Counted from the stretch's first letter, positions 1 to 8,231 are shown. The stretch is 16,213 nucleotides of DNA from Chitinophagaceae bacterium (GCA_008080615.1 VIKJ01000100.1:1-16213), one strand, 5' to 3'. Notes: generated by a model from the sequence alone, not told the origin. Numbers and translations are program-made.

Positions 1-590
1 CATTTTTAAAATCAGATCCGCTATTAAATAGACCAGATATTCAATTTCATTTTGTTCCCTTGGGAATTGCCAGTGATTATTCAACAGATATTTACGATAT
101 CAATACCTTTTCAAAGAAAGATGGGCTAGGTATTTTAACCATTTTAATCAGACCCGAAAGTAGGGGTACAGTTAGCCTAAAGTCGGCCAATCCAAAAGAT
201 GCACCTGTTATTAATCACCAAGCTTTGAGTGCGGAAAAAGATAGAACTACCTTATTGTATGCGCTTAAAAAAGCGATGGAAGTGATTACGGCTCCTGCTT
301 TAACCGAATACACCAATGGAACTGTTGATTTTCCTACAGATGCCCAAACCGATGAAGCTTTGATGACCCATATCCGAAAGAGCTTGGAAACATTGTATCA
401 TCCCGTAGGAACTTGTAAAATGGGCACAGATGCTATGGCAGTAACGGATGCTCAACTAAGGGTTCACAAAGTAAAACGATTAAGGGTGGTAGATGCCTCA
501 GTAATGCCTACAATAGTTTCGGGTAATACCAATGCTGCTGTAATCATGATTGCCGAAAAAGCAGCAGATATGATTATAGCTGGGGAGTAA
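1..590 (+). CDS. GMC-family FAD-dependent oxidoreductase, C-terminal part (5' end outside window)
   Basis: The reading frame is open from the first bases of the window; codons before the TTG at 60 read RPDIQFHFVPL, a typical GMC stretch, so this is a truncated gene and not one starting at 60. What remains is the C-terminal substrate-binding/catalytic domain (GMC_oxred_C). The conserved LYHPVGTCKMG block supplies the catalytic histidine (codon 399-401), and VVDASVMPTIVSGNTNAAV carries the second conserved polar position (Asn codon 531-533) and the FAD-contacting end of the fold. Family members such as choline dehydrogenase and glucose or alcohol oxidoreductases oxidise an alcohol to an aldehyde or ketone using FAD. 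The substrate cannot be told from this part. The stop is TAA at 588-590. Confidence 0.9.
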   Translation, partial: FLKSDPLLNRPDIQFHFVPLGIASDYSTDIYDINTFSKKDGLGILTILIRPESRGTVSLKSANPKDAPVINHQALSAEKDRTTLLYALKKAMEVITAPALTEYTNGTVDFPTDAQTDEALMTHIRKSLETLYHPVGTCKMGTDAMAVTDAQLRVHKVKRLRVVDASVMPTIVSGNTNAAVIMIAEKAADMIIAGE

Positions 591-676
591 TTTGTTTAAC
601 TTTTTGGTCAATTTTAGGGCTTAGTGTGCTATTTACACATTTGTTTTCCTAATTTGCAAGTATAAAATAGTTCACA

Positions 677-3600
677 TTGGCTACCATTAAGAAAACGATT
701 GCGCCGCAGGATCAAGATTCTGCGCAACTACCTATTGCAAAAAAGAAAGCAACAAAAGCTGCTGAGAAAAAACTTAAAGAAATTGATGTAGAATCTCAAC
801 AGCTAGCTGAAAAACCTGCAGTAAAAAAAGCCGTAAAGAAAACTACCACTAAAAAGGCCGATAAAGTTGCTACAACTGCAACTAAAAAAGCAGTAACGAA
901 AAAGGCTGCGCCTAAAAAAGCTGCTCCAAAAAAAGCTGCTCCAAAAAAAGCAGTAAATGAGGATAAAGCATCTGCTAAATCTACTATTCAATTAAACTTT
1001 CAATTAAGATTTCATACAAAACATGGGCAAAACCTATTTATAACGGGAACACATCCATTGTTAGGGGGTGGAATTATAGAGCAAGCCATTCCCATGCAGT
1101 TTTTTAATGAAGAAATTTGGACAGCCAATATTCAGTGGGCAGCCGAAAAAACAGATGAAACTATTTGCTACAATTATGTGCTGAAAAATGCAGATGGATC
1201 TGTTGTAATAGATTGGGGTAAGGATAAATTTTTCAGCCTAAAAAATAATCAAGCCAATGAATTGGTATTGATTGATACATGGAATCATGCAGGCTATTAT
1301 GAAAACGCTTTTTATGCAGAAGCTTTTCAAGAAGTATTGCTGAAAAATAATTTTACACCATTAAAAATAGCAGCACCTAAAAACAGTACGCATCAATTTA
1401 GGGTTAAAAGTCCGCTGCTAGCAAAAGGGCAAACCATTTGTATAGTGGGTTCTATTGCAGCGTTTAATAATTGGGATACGGAATCACCTATTCTTTTAAG
1501 TAGAGCAGAAGGTACCGGTCAATATATAGCTGATATTAACTTAAGCAAAGCTTCATTTCCTATCGCTTATAAATATGGCGTATACGATACTGTAGCTAAA
1601 CAATTTTTAGGATTTGAAGATGGCAATAACAGAGTTATTTACGATTCAATTGAAAAAAATAAACAAACCATTGTAAATGATGGATATGCTTATTTGCCTA
1701 ATAATACATGGAGAGGAGCAGGAGTAGCCATTCCCGTATTTAGTTTACGCACTGCATCAGGCTTTGGTGTAGGTGAATTTGCCGACATCAAGCAGTTGGT
1801 AAATTGGGCTAGTGAAGTAGGATTAAAAATGATTCAGATTCTTCCTATCAATGATACAACTGCAACATTTAGCTGGAAGGATTCTTATCCTTATGCAGCA
1901 ATTTCAGCGTTTGCATTGCATCCTGTGTATATGAACTTAGATGCATTGGCTGGGAGTCAACATCAAAAGCAATTGAAAAAACTGGATGAAGAAAAAGCCA
2001 AGTTGAATGAGGAGGATGTGGTAAACTATGAAGCAGTTATTAAAGCCAAGCTAGGGTTTATTAAAACAGTTTACAAAGATCTAGGTAAAGAAACGCTTGC
2101 TTCTGCAGGGTTCAATGACTTTTATATGCAAAATGAACATTGGTTAAAAGCATATGCAGTGTTCTGCTATTTAAGAGACGAGTATGGAACGGTAGATTTT
2201 AGTAAATGGCTAGCATACAAACAATACCATGAAAAAGATATCAGCGAATTGGTAAATAGTGAATCTAAGGCTTATGCTGATATTGCATTTTATTATTTTG
2301 TACAATATCATTTGCATTTGCAATTGAAAGATGCGGCCAATTATGCGCATAGCAAGGGCATCATTTTAAAAGGAGATATTGCCATTGGGGTATATAGACA
2401 TGGTGTAGATGCATGGCAACAACCGCATTTATTTCATATGGAATTTCAAGCGGGAGCACCGCCTGATGATTTTGCAGTGAAAGGACAAAACTGGGGTTTC
2501 CCAACCTATAATTGGGATAGAATGCAGCAGGATGGTTTTGCATGGTGGAAACATCGCTTTGAGCAAATGAAGCATTATTTTGATGCATTTAGAATAGATC
2601 ATATACTAGGCTTTTTTAGAATATGGAGTATTCCATTACATGCTGTAGAAGGCATCATGGGGCATTTTGTGCCAGCATTACCTGTGCATATTCATGAGTT
2701 TAATCAAAAAGGAATTTGGTTTGATTACGAGCGCTATACTAAGCCATTTATTACAGACGGTGTGTTGTGGGAAGTATTTGGTTACGATAATGAGTTGGTA
2801 AAAAGTATGTTCTTAGATCATGCCAATATTGGTAGCTATACATTGAAACCAGCTTTTGCAAATCAGCGTTTAATCGAAGCTCATTTTGCTACATTAGAAG
2901 ATGATGAGCAACATAAAAAAATAAAACAAGGGTTATTCGATTTAGTTAGCAATATTATTTTGTTTGATGCAACTGGCGATGGACAATCCTTTCATTTCCG
3001 CTTTGGAATGGAAAACACTTCCTCATTCCGTTATTTAGAATGGAATACTCAAGATCAATTGCGCGCATTGTATCTAGATTATTTCTTTAGTAAGCAAGAT
3101 GACTTTTGGAAAAAAGAAGCATTGCAAAAATTACCTGCATTAAAAAGAGTTACTACTATGTTGGTATGCGGAGAAGACCTAGGAATGGTTCCTTCTTGTG
3201 TTCCAGATGTGATGCAACAATTGGGATTGTTGAGTTTAGAAATTCAACGAATGCCCAAGGATCCTAAAAAAGAATTCTTTCATCCCAATGATGCACCTTA
3301 TTTGAGTGTGGTTACGCCATCTACTCACGATATGAGTACAATAAGAGGTTGGTGGGAAGAAGACAAACAAGCTATTCAGCGTTTTTACAATAACGATTTA
3401 GGGCAATGGGGAGAGGCGCCTGCTTTTTGTGATGCATGGATTAATAAAGCAATAGTAGTGCAGCATTTATATTCACCTGCCATGTGGAGTGTATTTCAAT
3501 TGCAAGATTTGATGGGAACGCATGAACAAGTGCGTAGAGCAAACCCAGCAGATGAGCGAATTAATATTCCAGCAGATCCTAATCATTACTGGCGTTATAG

Positions 3601-3685
3601 AATGCATTTAACAATTGATGAATTAAGAAAGTCGGCTGATTTTAATGAAGAGTTAGCAGGATTTATACAATCTTCTGGCCGATAA
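677..3685 (+). CDS. malQ: 4-alpha-glucanotransferase, DPE2 type (Lys/Ala-rich tail, two CBM20 domains, GH77)
   Basis: This 1002-residue cytosolic amylomaltase transfers alpha-1,4-glucan segments between maltose or maltodextrins and glycogen. Residues 1-100 are a Lys/Ala/Pro tail resembling histone H1 or bacterial H1-like proteins. Two CBM20-like starch-binding domains follow at about 103-205 and 238-345, then the GH77 barrel at about 346-995. Catalytic residues are visible: nucleophile Asp641 (FRIDHILGF), acid/base Glu833 (CGEDLGMVP) and Asp885 (STHDMSTIRGWW). DPE2 hallmarks DSYPYAAIS and AGAPPDDF are present. An in-frame stop lies at 668-670, so the TTG at 677 is the earliest possible start; the next in-frame Met lies far inside the first CBM20, so the tail is very probably translated. 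Excluding the tail, the length agrees with the family. The GTG of the epimerase begins 10 bases after the stop, so the two may be co-transcribed. Confidence 0.95.
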   Translation: MATIKKTIAPQDQDSAQLPIAKKKATKAAEKKLKEIDVESQQLAEKPAVKKAVKKTTTKKADKVATTATKKAVTKKAAPKKAAPKKAAPKKAVNEDKASAKSTIQLNFQLRFHTKHGQNLFITGTHPLLGGGIIEQAIPMQFFNEEIWTANIQWAAEKTDETICYNYVLKNADGSVVIDWGKDKFFSLKNNQANELVLIDTWNHAGYYENAFYAEAFQEVLLKNNFTPLKIAAPKNSTHQFRVKSPLLAKGQTICIVGSIAAFNNWDTESPILLSRAEGTGQYIADINLSKASFPIAYKYGVYDTVAKQFLGFEDGNNRVIYDSIEKNKQTIVNDGYAYLPNNTWRGAGVAIPVFSLRTASGFGVGEFADIKQLVNWASEVGLKMIQILPINDTTATFSWKDSYPYAAISAFALHPVYMNLDALAGSQHQKQLKKLDEEKAKLNEEDVVNYEAVIKAKLGFIKTVYKDLGKETLASAGFNDFYMQNEHWLKAYAVFCYLRDEYGTVDFSKWLAYKQYHEKDISELVNSESKAYADIAFYYFVQYHLHLQLKDAANYAHSKGIILKGDIAIGVYRHGVDAWQQPHLFHMEFQAGAPPDDFAVKGQNWGFPTYNWDRMQQDGFAWWKHRFEQMKHYFDAFRIDHILGFFRIWSIPLHAVEGIMGHFVPALPVHIHEFNQKGIWFDYERYTKPFITDGVLWEVFGYDNELVKSMFLDHANIGSYTLKPAFANQRLIEAHFATLEDDEQHKKIKQGLFDLVSNIILFDATGDGQSFHFRFGMENTSSFRYLEWNTQDQLRALYLDYFFSKQDDFWKKEALQKLPALKRVTTMLVCGEDLGMVPSCVPDVMQQLGLLSLEIQRMPKDPKKEFFHPNDAPYLSVVTPSTHDMSTIRGWWEEDKQAIQRFYNNDLGQWGEAPAFCDAWINKAIVVQHLYSPAMWSVFQLQDLMGTHEQVRRANPADERINIPADPNHYWRYRMHLTIDELRKSADFNEELAGFIQSSGR
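905..949 (+). repeat. Three tandem 15-bp units encoding AAPKK
   Basis: Units at 905-919, 920-934 and 935-949 each encode AAPKK within the tail of the glucanotransferase. Units 2 and 3 are identical (GCTGCTCCAAAAAAA); unit 1 differs at two silent positions. Because the unit is a multiple of three, copy-number changes would lengthen or shorten the tail without breaking the frame. Long A-runs within the units favour slippage. Confidence 0.9.
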
Positions 3686-3695
3686 ACTTAAAGCA

Positions 3696-4672
3696 GTGGT
3701 ACTAACTTATACGCAATCTAATTTACCTTTTGAATATCCATTTACGATTTCGAATGGTAGAACAAAAACCCATCAGCCTGCATTAATTGTATCGTTGGCA
3801 ATTGGGCCATTTAGGGGAGTGGGGGAAGCACCTGCTATTGCTTATTATGATATTACTGTAGAACAAATGATTGCCGATTTAGAAAGCAAGCGAAAATTAG
3901 TGGAGAAATTTGCGCTTACTGATCCTGCAAGGTATTGGCATTATCTGCATCATTTATTTCCCAATAATCCATTTTTAGTTTGTGCATTGGATATGGCTGC
4001 ATGGGATTTGTTTGGGCAAATGAAAGCAAAACCATTATATCAATTATGGGATACCGAGTGGACAAATAATTTACCCGTAACAGATTATACAATTGGCATT
4101 GATACCATAGAAAAAATGGTTGCAAAAATGAATGCCAAACCTTGGCCTGTTTATAAAATTAAGTTGGGAACTGATGAAGATATAGCTATCATGAAAGCCC
4201 TAACTGCTCAAACAAAATCGGTGTTTAGAATAGACGCTAATGCAGGATGGACAACAGCAGAAGCGTTGGAAAAAATTCCTCAATTAGCTCAAATGGGTGT
4301 TGAATTTATAGAGCAGCCCTTGGCAAAAGACAATTGGGAGGGGATGAAAGAGCTGTATGCGCAATCAAGTATTCCTTTAATTGCAGATGAAAGTTGTGTA
4401 TCTGCTCAAGACGTAAAAAAATGCCACGAACACTAACACCTGCATTGGAAATGATAAAAGAAGCTCGTTCATTGGGTTTAAAAATCATGATGGGCAGTAT
4501 GAATGAGAGTACCATTGGCTCTGCTGCTATTGCTCATTTTTTACCACAAATAGACTATGTGGATATGGATGGTCCATTGTTGTTGAAAGAAGATATTGCA
4601 ACAGGCATTCAATATGATCAGGGTAAAATTAGCCTTACAGATAAGCCTGGTTTAGGCATTCGATTGCTTTAA
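3696..4672 (+). pseudogene. L-Ala-D/L-Glu (dipeptide) epimerase, enolase superfamily, broken by internal deletion
   Basis: Such epimerases recycle murein-derived L-Ala-D-Glu in the cytosol. The first part (GTG 3696 to TAA 4434-4436) has the N-terminal cap and most of the barrel: KxK motif Lys154/Lys156 (YKIKLG) and metal ligands Asp180 (RIDANAGW), Glu206 (EFIEQPL) and Asp231 (IADESC). It stops after KKCHEH. The rest continues in the -1 frame from LTPALEMIKEARS to TAA 4670-4672. Between them the conserved strand that normally reads like NIKLxKCGG, with the second catalytic lysine, is absent. The span is 977 nt; a family length near 340 codons implies about 43 nt lost (3n+1), which explains the frameshift. 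An A7 run at 4415-4421 lies in slippery register just before the junction. The 3' end overlaps the convergent Nudix gene by 21 bases. As written, the gene should not make an active epimerase. Confidence 0.85.
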
Positions 4673-5113
4673 CAAATCAATCACCACTTTGTCTATTGGT
4701 AAAGACATAGATGCTGCTGATAAATCATTCCAATTGATCCAGCGAAAAACTTCCGCTTCTTTGGTTGGGTCTTGAATTTGATGGGGCTCAAAATCGAATG
4801 GGGTTGTTTTGGTGATTAACCCAGTAAAATCTTTTGCAAAAACTTCGTAATAAATAGAAATAATCTGATCGCGATTATTGAATGCAGAGATTTGAAAAAA
4901 ATCGGTAGTATAAATATGTGCTCCAACGGTTACATCTAAACCCGTTTCTTCCTTAAATTCTCTTTTTAAGCAGTCTCTAGTGCCTTCGCCTATTTCAAGC
5001 CCGCCACCGGGCAGCTTTGTATAAAAATTACCTCGTATAAATTCGTCACTTACCAATAATCGTTGCTGATCATCTTTTAGAATTCCATAAATCCGCACAT
5101 TGAACAATGCCAT
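4652..5113 (-). CDS. Nudix hydrolase
   Basis: This 153-residue Nudix protein would cleave a nucleoside diphosphate linked to another group; the substrate is not evident. A complete Nudix box GX5EX7REUXEEXGU spans residues 37-59, from GGLEIGE to REFKEETGL. The ATG at 5113 is preferred over the one at 5149: it begins MALFNVRIYG, where the fold starts, and lies one base after the corA stop (TAG 5117-5115), an arrangement typical of translational coupling. The 5149 start would overlap corA by 35 bases and add a lysine-containing stretch with no Nudix character. It is the last gene of the leftward operon. Its TAA lies inside the end of the convergent epimerase gene, leaving no room for a separate terminator. 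Confidence 0.9.
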   Translation of the reverse strand: MALFNVRIYGILKDDQQRLLVSDEFIRGNFYTKLPGGGLEIGEGTRDCLKREFKEETGLDVTVGAHIYTTDFFQISAFNNRDQIISIYYEVFAKDFTGLITKTTPFDFEPHQIQDPTKEAEVFRWINWNDLSAASMSLPIDKVVIDLLKQSNA

Positions 5114-5114
5114 A

Positions 5115-6053
5115 CTAAAACCATTTTTTCTTATAAAAATAACCGCCAATAATCACTGATATTAACAAGGATAATATTACTGGTATATAAAATGCATGAT
5201 TAGAATGCTGATAGGGTAAATCTACATTCATTCCATAAATGCTGGTAACTAAAATGGGCAATGAAAGGATGATAGTGATAGATGTAAGCCTTTTCATTAC
5301 ATTGTTCAAGTTGTTGCTAATGATGCTCGCAAACGCATCCAATGTACTGCTAAGGATATTGGTATATATATTGGCCATTTCCAATGCCTGGCTGGTATCT
5401 ACAATTAAATCTTGTAAAAATTCACGCTCTTCTTCGTTCAATCCTAAGAAATTGGTACGCTCCATTTTCATCATCAACATTTCATTGCTGCGCAAAGCCG
5501 TAACAAAATACACTAAACTTTTTTGTACGCGCATGAGCTTTAATAAATCTACATTACTGTTACTATCGTACAAACTTTGTTCGTACTGATTTCTATTGTG
5601 ATTGATTTCTTTTAAGTAATCTAGGAATGTTTGTACTACTTTTTCAAACACTTTTAATACCATCATATTGCGCTTGTCGGGATGGCTTTTTTGAAAGGTA
5701 TTCAAGAATTTTTTTATAGCGCCGTTGTCGAAAGAGTTTACCGTAACAATTTGGTTATGGGTAAGGATGATACAAATAGGGATGGTAATATAAAAAGCAT
5801 CGCTATCATTAAAGGAATTGTTTTCGGTAGGGGTTTTAATGATTAGGAATTTTACATTGTCTTCCGTTTCATAACGCGGGCGTTCATCAATATCCAATGA
5901 GTCTCTTAAAAATTCTATAGGAATTTCTAAGTCTCTGCTCAGTTCTATAAATTCCTCTTCTTTAAAAGGAGGAACCAAATTTACCCAAACCCCTTGATCA
6001 GCTTTTTCAATTTCAATGGTTTGTCCGTTAATATTTTTAAAATATTGAATCAT
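5115..6053 (-). CDS. corA: CorA-type divalent metal ion transporter
   Basis: This 312-residue inner-membrane channel of the CorA family (Mg2+, possibly Co2+ or Ni2+) has the expected build: a soluble N-terminal domain (about 1-160), a long helix rich in charged residues (about 160-250), and two C-terminal membrane helices at about 254-273 and 285-306. The signature YGMN (GMN at 274-276) closes the first helix, followed by the short periplasmic loop VDLPYQHSNH. The C-terminus is the basic YKKKWF, as expected on the cytoplasmic side. Start ATG 6053 lies 18 bases after the dapF stop, so both genes probably share a transcript. The length is normal for the family and no key residue is missing. Confidence 0.93.
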   Translation of the reverse strand: MIQYFKNINGQTIEIEKADQGVWVNLVPPFKEEEFIELSRDLEIPIEFLRDSLDIDERPRYETEDNVKFLIIKTPTENNSFNDSDAFYITIPICIILTHNQIVTVNSFDNGAIKKFLNTFQKSHPDKRNMMVLKVFEKVVQTFLDYLKEINHNRNQYEQSLYDSNSNVDLLKLMRVQKSLVYFVTALRSNEMLMMKMERTNFLGLNEEEREFLQDLIVDTSQALEMANIYTNILSSTLDAFASIISNNLNNVMKRLTSITIILSLPILVTSIYGMNVDLPYQHSNHAFYIPVILSLLISVIIGGYFYKKKWF

Positions 6054-6071
6054 TTAATGGGTTTATTCAAG

Positions 6072-6848
6072 TCAACAATCAATGGTTCCTTTAAATACAA
6101 ATTGGGCTGGTCCACAAAGCCAAATATTTTCAAATGTTGTATCGCCTGTTTTTTCAAATTCAACTGCTAATTGCCCACCCTTGGTAGATACTTCCACCCG
6201 GTTAAATCCGTTTTCATTGTGTGCAAATACCAATGCTGCAGCTGTTACACCAGTTCCACAGCTAAAGGTTTCATCTTCAACACCACGCTCGTAGGTTCTC
6301 ACCTGAATATTTTGCGCATTTACTTCTACAAAATTAACGTTGATGCCTTTCTCTTTAAACTGGCTGCTATAGCGAATGCTACGACCTTCTTCGAACACGT
6401 TTAATTCAGCTAAATTTTGTACTTCTTTTATATAGTGAGGAGATCCAGTGTCTAAAATAGAAGCGTTGTGATTGGTTTGAATTTGATTTACATCTTTCAT
6501 CTTCAAATGAATCCACTGATGCCTTCCAAAATTGGCTTCATGTGGGCCATCTGAAGCAATAAAATGATATTGATCTTTATGGATACCGCAATCGTAAGCA
6601 AATTTGGTTAAACATCTTCCGCCATTTCCACACATACTTCCTAGTGCGCCATCTGCATTAAAATAAGTCATTTCAAAATCGTATCCTTCTTTTAAGCCCA
6701 ATAGCATTAAGCCATCAGCGCCAATCCCAAAATGTCTGTCGCAAATAAAATGAACCTGTTCTTTAGTAAGCTGAATATTGCCAGCTCGGTTATCAATAAT
6801 CACAAAATCATTACCAGTTCCATGGTATTTGGAAAATTCAATCTGCAT
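6072..6848 (-). CDS. dapF: Diaminopimelate epimerase
   Basis: The 258-residue cytosolic enzyme converts LL- to meso-diaminopimelate, without cofactor, for lysine and peptidoglycan synthesis. Both halves of the pseudo-symmetric fold are present with the two catalytic cysteines: Cys73 in MCGNGGRC and Cys197 in FSCGTGVTAAA. The N-terminal KYHGTGNDF and the RHFGIGADG block (38-46) match the family, as does YERGVEDET before Cys197. The length is slightly shorter than typical 260-280-residue enzymes but complete. The four-helix-bundle gene ends 39 bases upstream and corA starts 18 bases downstream on the same strand. The upstream gap has TAATTTGCA close to the ATG, a degenerate form of the Bacteroidota -7 element, so an extra promoter for dapF is possible. 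Confidence 0.96.
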   Translation of the reverse strand: MQIEFSKYHGTGNDFVIIDNRAGNIQLTKEQVHFICDRHFGIGADGLMLLGLKEGYDFEMTYFNADGALGSMCGNGGRCLTKFAYDCGIHKDQYHFIASDGPHEANFGRHQWIHLKMKDVNQIQTNHNASILDTGSPHYIKEVQNLAELNVFEEGRSIRYSSQFKEKGINVNFVEVNAQNIQVRTYERGVEDETFSCGTGVTAAALVFAHNENGFNRVEVSTKGGQLAVEFEKTGDTTFENIWLCGPAQFVFKGTIDC

Positions 6849-6887
6849 CCTGCAAATTAACGTGAAAAAGGGAAAGAAAGCGATGAA

Positions 6888-7247
6888 TTAATTGCGAGTG
6901 TATTCTAGGTTGCCTTGGCAAAAAAGGAGGATATTATCCAAGCAATGTTCCAGTGTAATCAGTTCCTCTGGTTTAAAGTGGCCCAGAAACTGGCTCATTT
7001 TAATTTGGGTTTTAATTTCCGCATAAACCCTGATAAATAATTCGCTATTTCTTTTAAGCGAAAGCTTTGTATCGCTATTGGCTACAGCAGACAATCGGTT
7101 GCACACCAAGATAATGGATCTTCTTAGTTGGGAAGTGAGCACAAACCTTTGTTGAATGGGTAGCTTGCAGGTTAAACAAAATACTTCGCCTGCCACCGTA
7201 ATGGCATGTTGATATACAGATATGTCGGGACGGAGCAATTCGGACAT
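6888..7247 (-). CDS. Four-helix-bundle protein (S23/IVP-like family)
   Basis: This 119-residue protein resembles the four-helix-bundle family first seen as products of 23S rRNA intervening sequences and common in Bacteroidota. The central RFVLTSQLRRSIILVCNRL matches the family pattern of a LTSQLRRA-like helix, followed by a helix with SELFIRVYAEIKTQ. It lacks the usual SIPANIAEG segment, so it is a divergent member. All predicted segments are amphipathic helices; no membrane span or signal is visible. Function is unknown. It sits 39 bases after the nucleoside phosphorylase and 39 bases before dapF, probably in the same transcript. Confidence 0.7.
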   Translation of the reverse strand: MSELLRPDISVYQHAITVAGEVFCLTCKLPIQQRFVLTSQLRRSIILVCNRLSAVANSDTKLSLKRNSELFIRVYAEIKTQIKMSQFLGHFKPEELITLEHCLDNILLFCQGNLEYTRN

Positions 7248-7286
7248 ATGACGAATTTATGTAAGAAAAAGGGCTCCGCAAAATAT

Positions 7287-8012
7287 TTATTGCACAGTGC
7301 ACAATATTTCTAAAGATTTAACGATAAGCCTTTCTACAGCTAAAGCGCCATCCTTGCTAAATTCCTGTTTAACCCTATTGGCTACTATCGCATTGAGACT
7401 TAGGCAGTAATGGTTGAGTAATTTACCTAATCCATAAATAGCACTGGTTTCCATCTCAAAATTGCTAATACGGTGGTTCCCGTATCTAAAGCTGGTAAGT
7501 TGGTCTACAAAATCGGGGTATTGAAGCCCTAAACGTAGAACGCGACCTTGTGGGCCATAAAAACCGGGGCAAGTGACTGTAATGCCTTGATAAAATCCGT
7601 CTACAAAATATTTTTGTAATGCAGGAGCCGCAGAAGCAATGGTTGGGGTAGAAATATGCGAACCTAATTGCGTATGGTTCACAAATTCTTGTACAATGGC
7701 TATTTCTTCGTCATTATTATCCTGACGATAGAAATTCATCAAATTATCAATGCCCAATCCATGGGTACTAGCTACAAAAATGCCAGAAGACAGCACGGAG
7801 AGGCGTTTATTTCCAATATAACCTGTATGGGTAATGAATTCTCTATGTTCATATTTACCCTCAATCCGGTCGAAATGTTTACTTACTTCCGCTACTCTAG
7901 AAGGGTCTCCCACTGTAATGATGGTTTCTGCTAATTCTTCGGGTCGTAGGTTTAAGTGATATACGGCTCCACGGCTATTAATAATCAATTCACTCTCTGC
8001 AATTCTTTTCAT
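7287..8012 (-). CDS. Uridine/nucleoside phosphorylase with an apparent in-frame internal deletion
   Basis: Nucleoside phosphorylase, family 1 (uridine phosphorylase-like), which splits nucleosides into base and ribose-1-phosphate. The start is ATG 8012 (MKRIAESELIIN); seven extra residues from 8033 are unlikely. Visible motifs are VGDPSRV (34-40; phosphate-binding Arg), HREFITHTG, FEMETSAIYG (nucleoside-binding EMET) and VANRVKQEFSKDG. The protein is 241 residues, while Bacteroidota relatives known to me have about 290. The gap is visible: LSVLSSGI (to residue 78) runs directly into FVASTHGLG, so the segment with GTDN, the LNELDALxN helix and the IGTSG phosphate/base-binding strand (about 50 residues) is missing. 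The frame is kept, so a stable but probably inactive protein, or an assembly error, is likely. It heads the leftward operon, divergent from tRNA-Cys. Confidence 0.8.
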   Translation of the reverse strand: MKRIAESELIINSRGAVYHLNLRPEELAETIITVGDPSRVAEVSKHFDRIEGKYEHREFITHTGYIGNKRLSVLSSGIFVASTHGLGIDNLMNFYRQDNNDEEIAIVQEFVNHTQLGSHISTPTIASAAPALQKYFVDGFYQGITVTCPGFYGPQGRVLRLGLQYPDFVDQLTSFRYGNHRISNFEMETSAIYGLGKLLNHYCLSLNAIVANRVKQEFSKDGALAVERLIVKSLEILCTVQ

Positions 8013-8056
8013 TTTGGCATTGTTAAGCAACAAATTTCGTGAATTACTATTTAGAA

Positions 8057-8087
8057 TTTAAAAATTAGTTTGATTCCGCTATTTTTG
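8057..8087 (+). promoter_or_regulatory. Promoter of tRNA-Cys (-33 TTTA, -7 TATTTTTG)
   Basis: TATTTTTG at 8080-8087 matches the Bacteroidota -7 consensus TAnnTTTG exactly. A near-match TTTA to the -33 element TTTG lies 19 bases upstream at 8057-8060. Transcription would begin a few bases before the mature tRNA at 8102. Confidence 0.6.
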
Positions 8088-8101
8088 CCGTCCAATTTAT
8101 T

Positions 8102-8172
8102 GGTCCTGTGGCCGAGTGGCTAGGCAGAGCTCTGCAAAAGCTTCCACAGCGGTTCGAATCCGCTCGGGACCT
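8102..8172 (+). tRNA. trnC: tRNA-Cys (anticodon GCA)
   Basis: A complete cloverleaf can be drawn. The acceptor stem pairs GGTCCTG with CGGGACC, and the discriminator is T, as expected for cysteine. The anticodon stem GAGCT/AGCTT encloses the loop CTGCAAA with anticodon GCA. The T-arm is AGCGG-TTCGAAT-CCGCT. The 3' CCA is not encoded. A promoter lies just upstream and an intrinsic terminator four bases downstream, so this is a single-gene transcription unit. Confidence 0.97.
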
Positions 8173-8175
8173 CTT

Positions 8176-8209
8176 AAAAGGATTACCTATTAGGTAATCC
8201 TTTTTTTTT
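8176..8209 (+). terminator. Intrinsic terminator after tRNA-Cys
   Basis: GGATTACC (8180-8187), loop TATTA, GGTAATCC (8193-8200), then nine T residues. The 8-bp perfect stem is extended by AAAA/TTTT pairing. This is a textbook rho-independent terminator separating the tRNA from the sulfur genes. Confidence 0.95.
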
Positions 8210-8217
8210 ACCTTAAT

Positions 8218-8231
8218 GTAACTTTTGTAAC
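8218..8231 (+). promoter_or_regulatory. Candidate operator GTAAC-N4-GTAAC upstream of the TSUP gene
   Basis: GTAACTTTTGTAAC lies 48 bases before the TSUP start. It differs by one base from the perfect dyad GTAAC-N4-GTTAC found before the next gene (9098-9111). A 5-4-5 dyad of this kind resembles sites of Crp/Fnr-family regulators. The regulator is not in the window and its identity is unknown. Confidence 0.4.

Noticed and set aside
803..991. Antisense ORF opposite the Lys/Ala tail
   Set aside because: Its Phe/Ser/Arg-rich low-complexity protein is only the complement of Lys/Ala codons.
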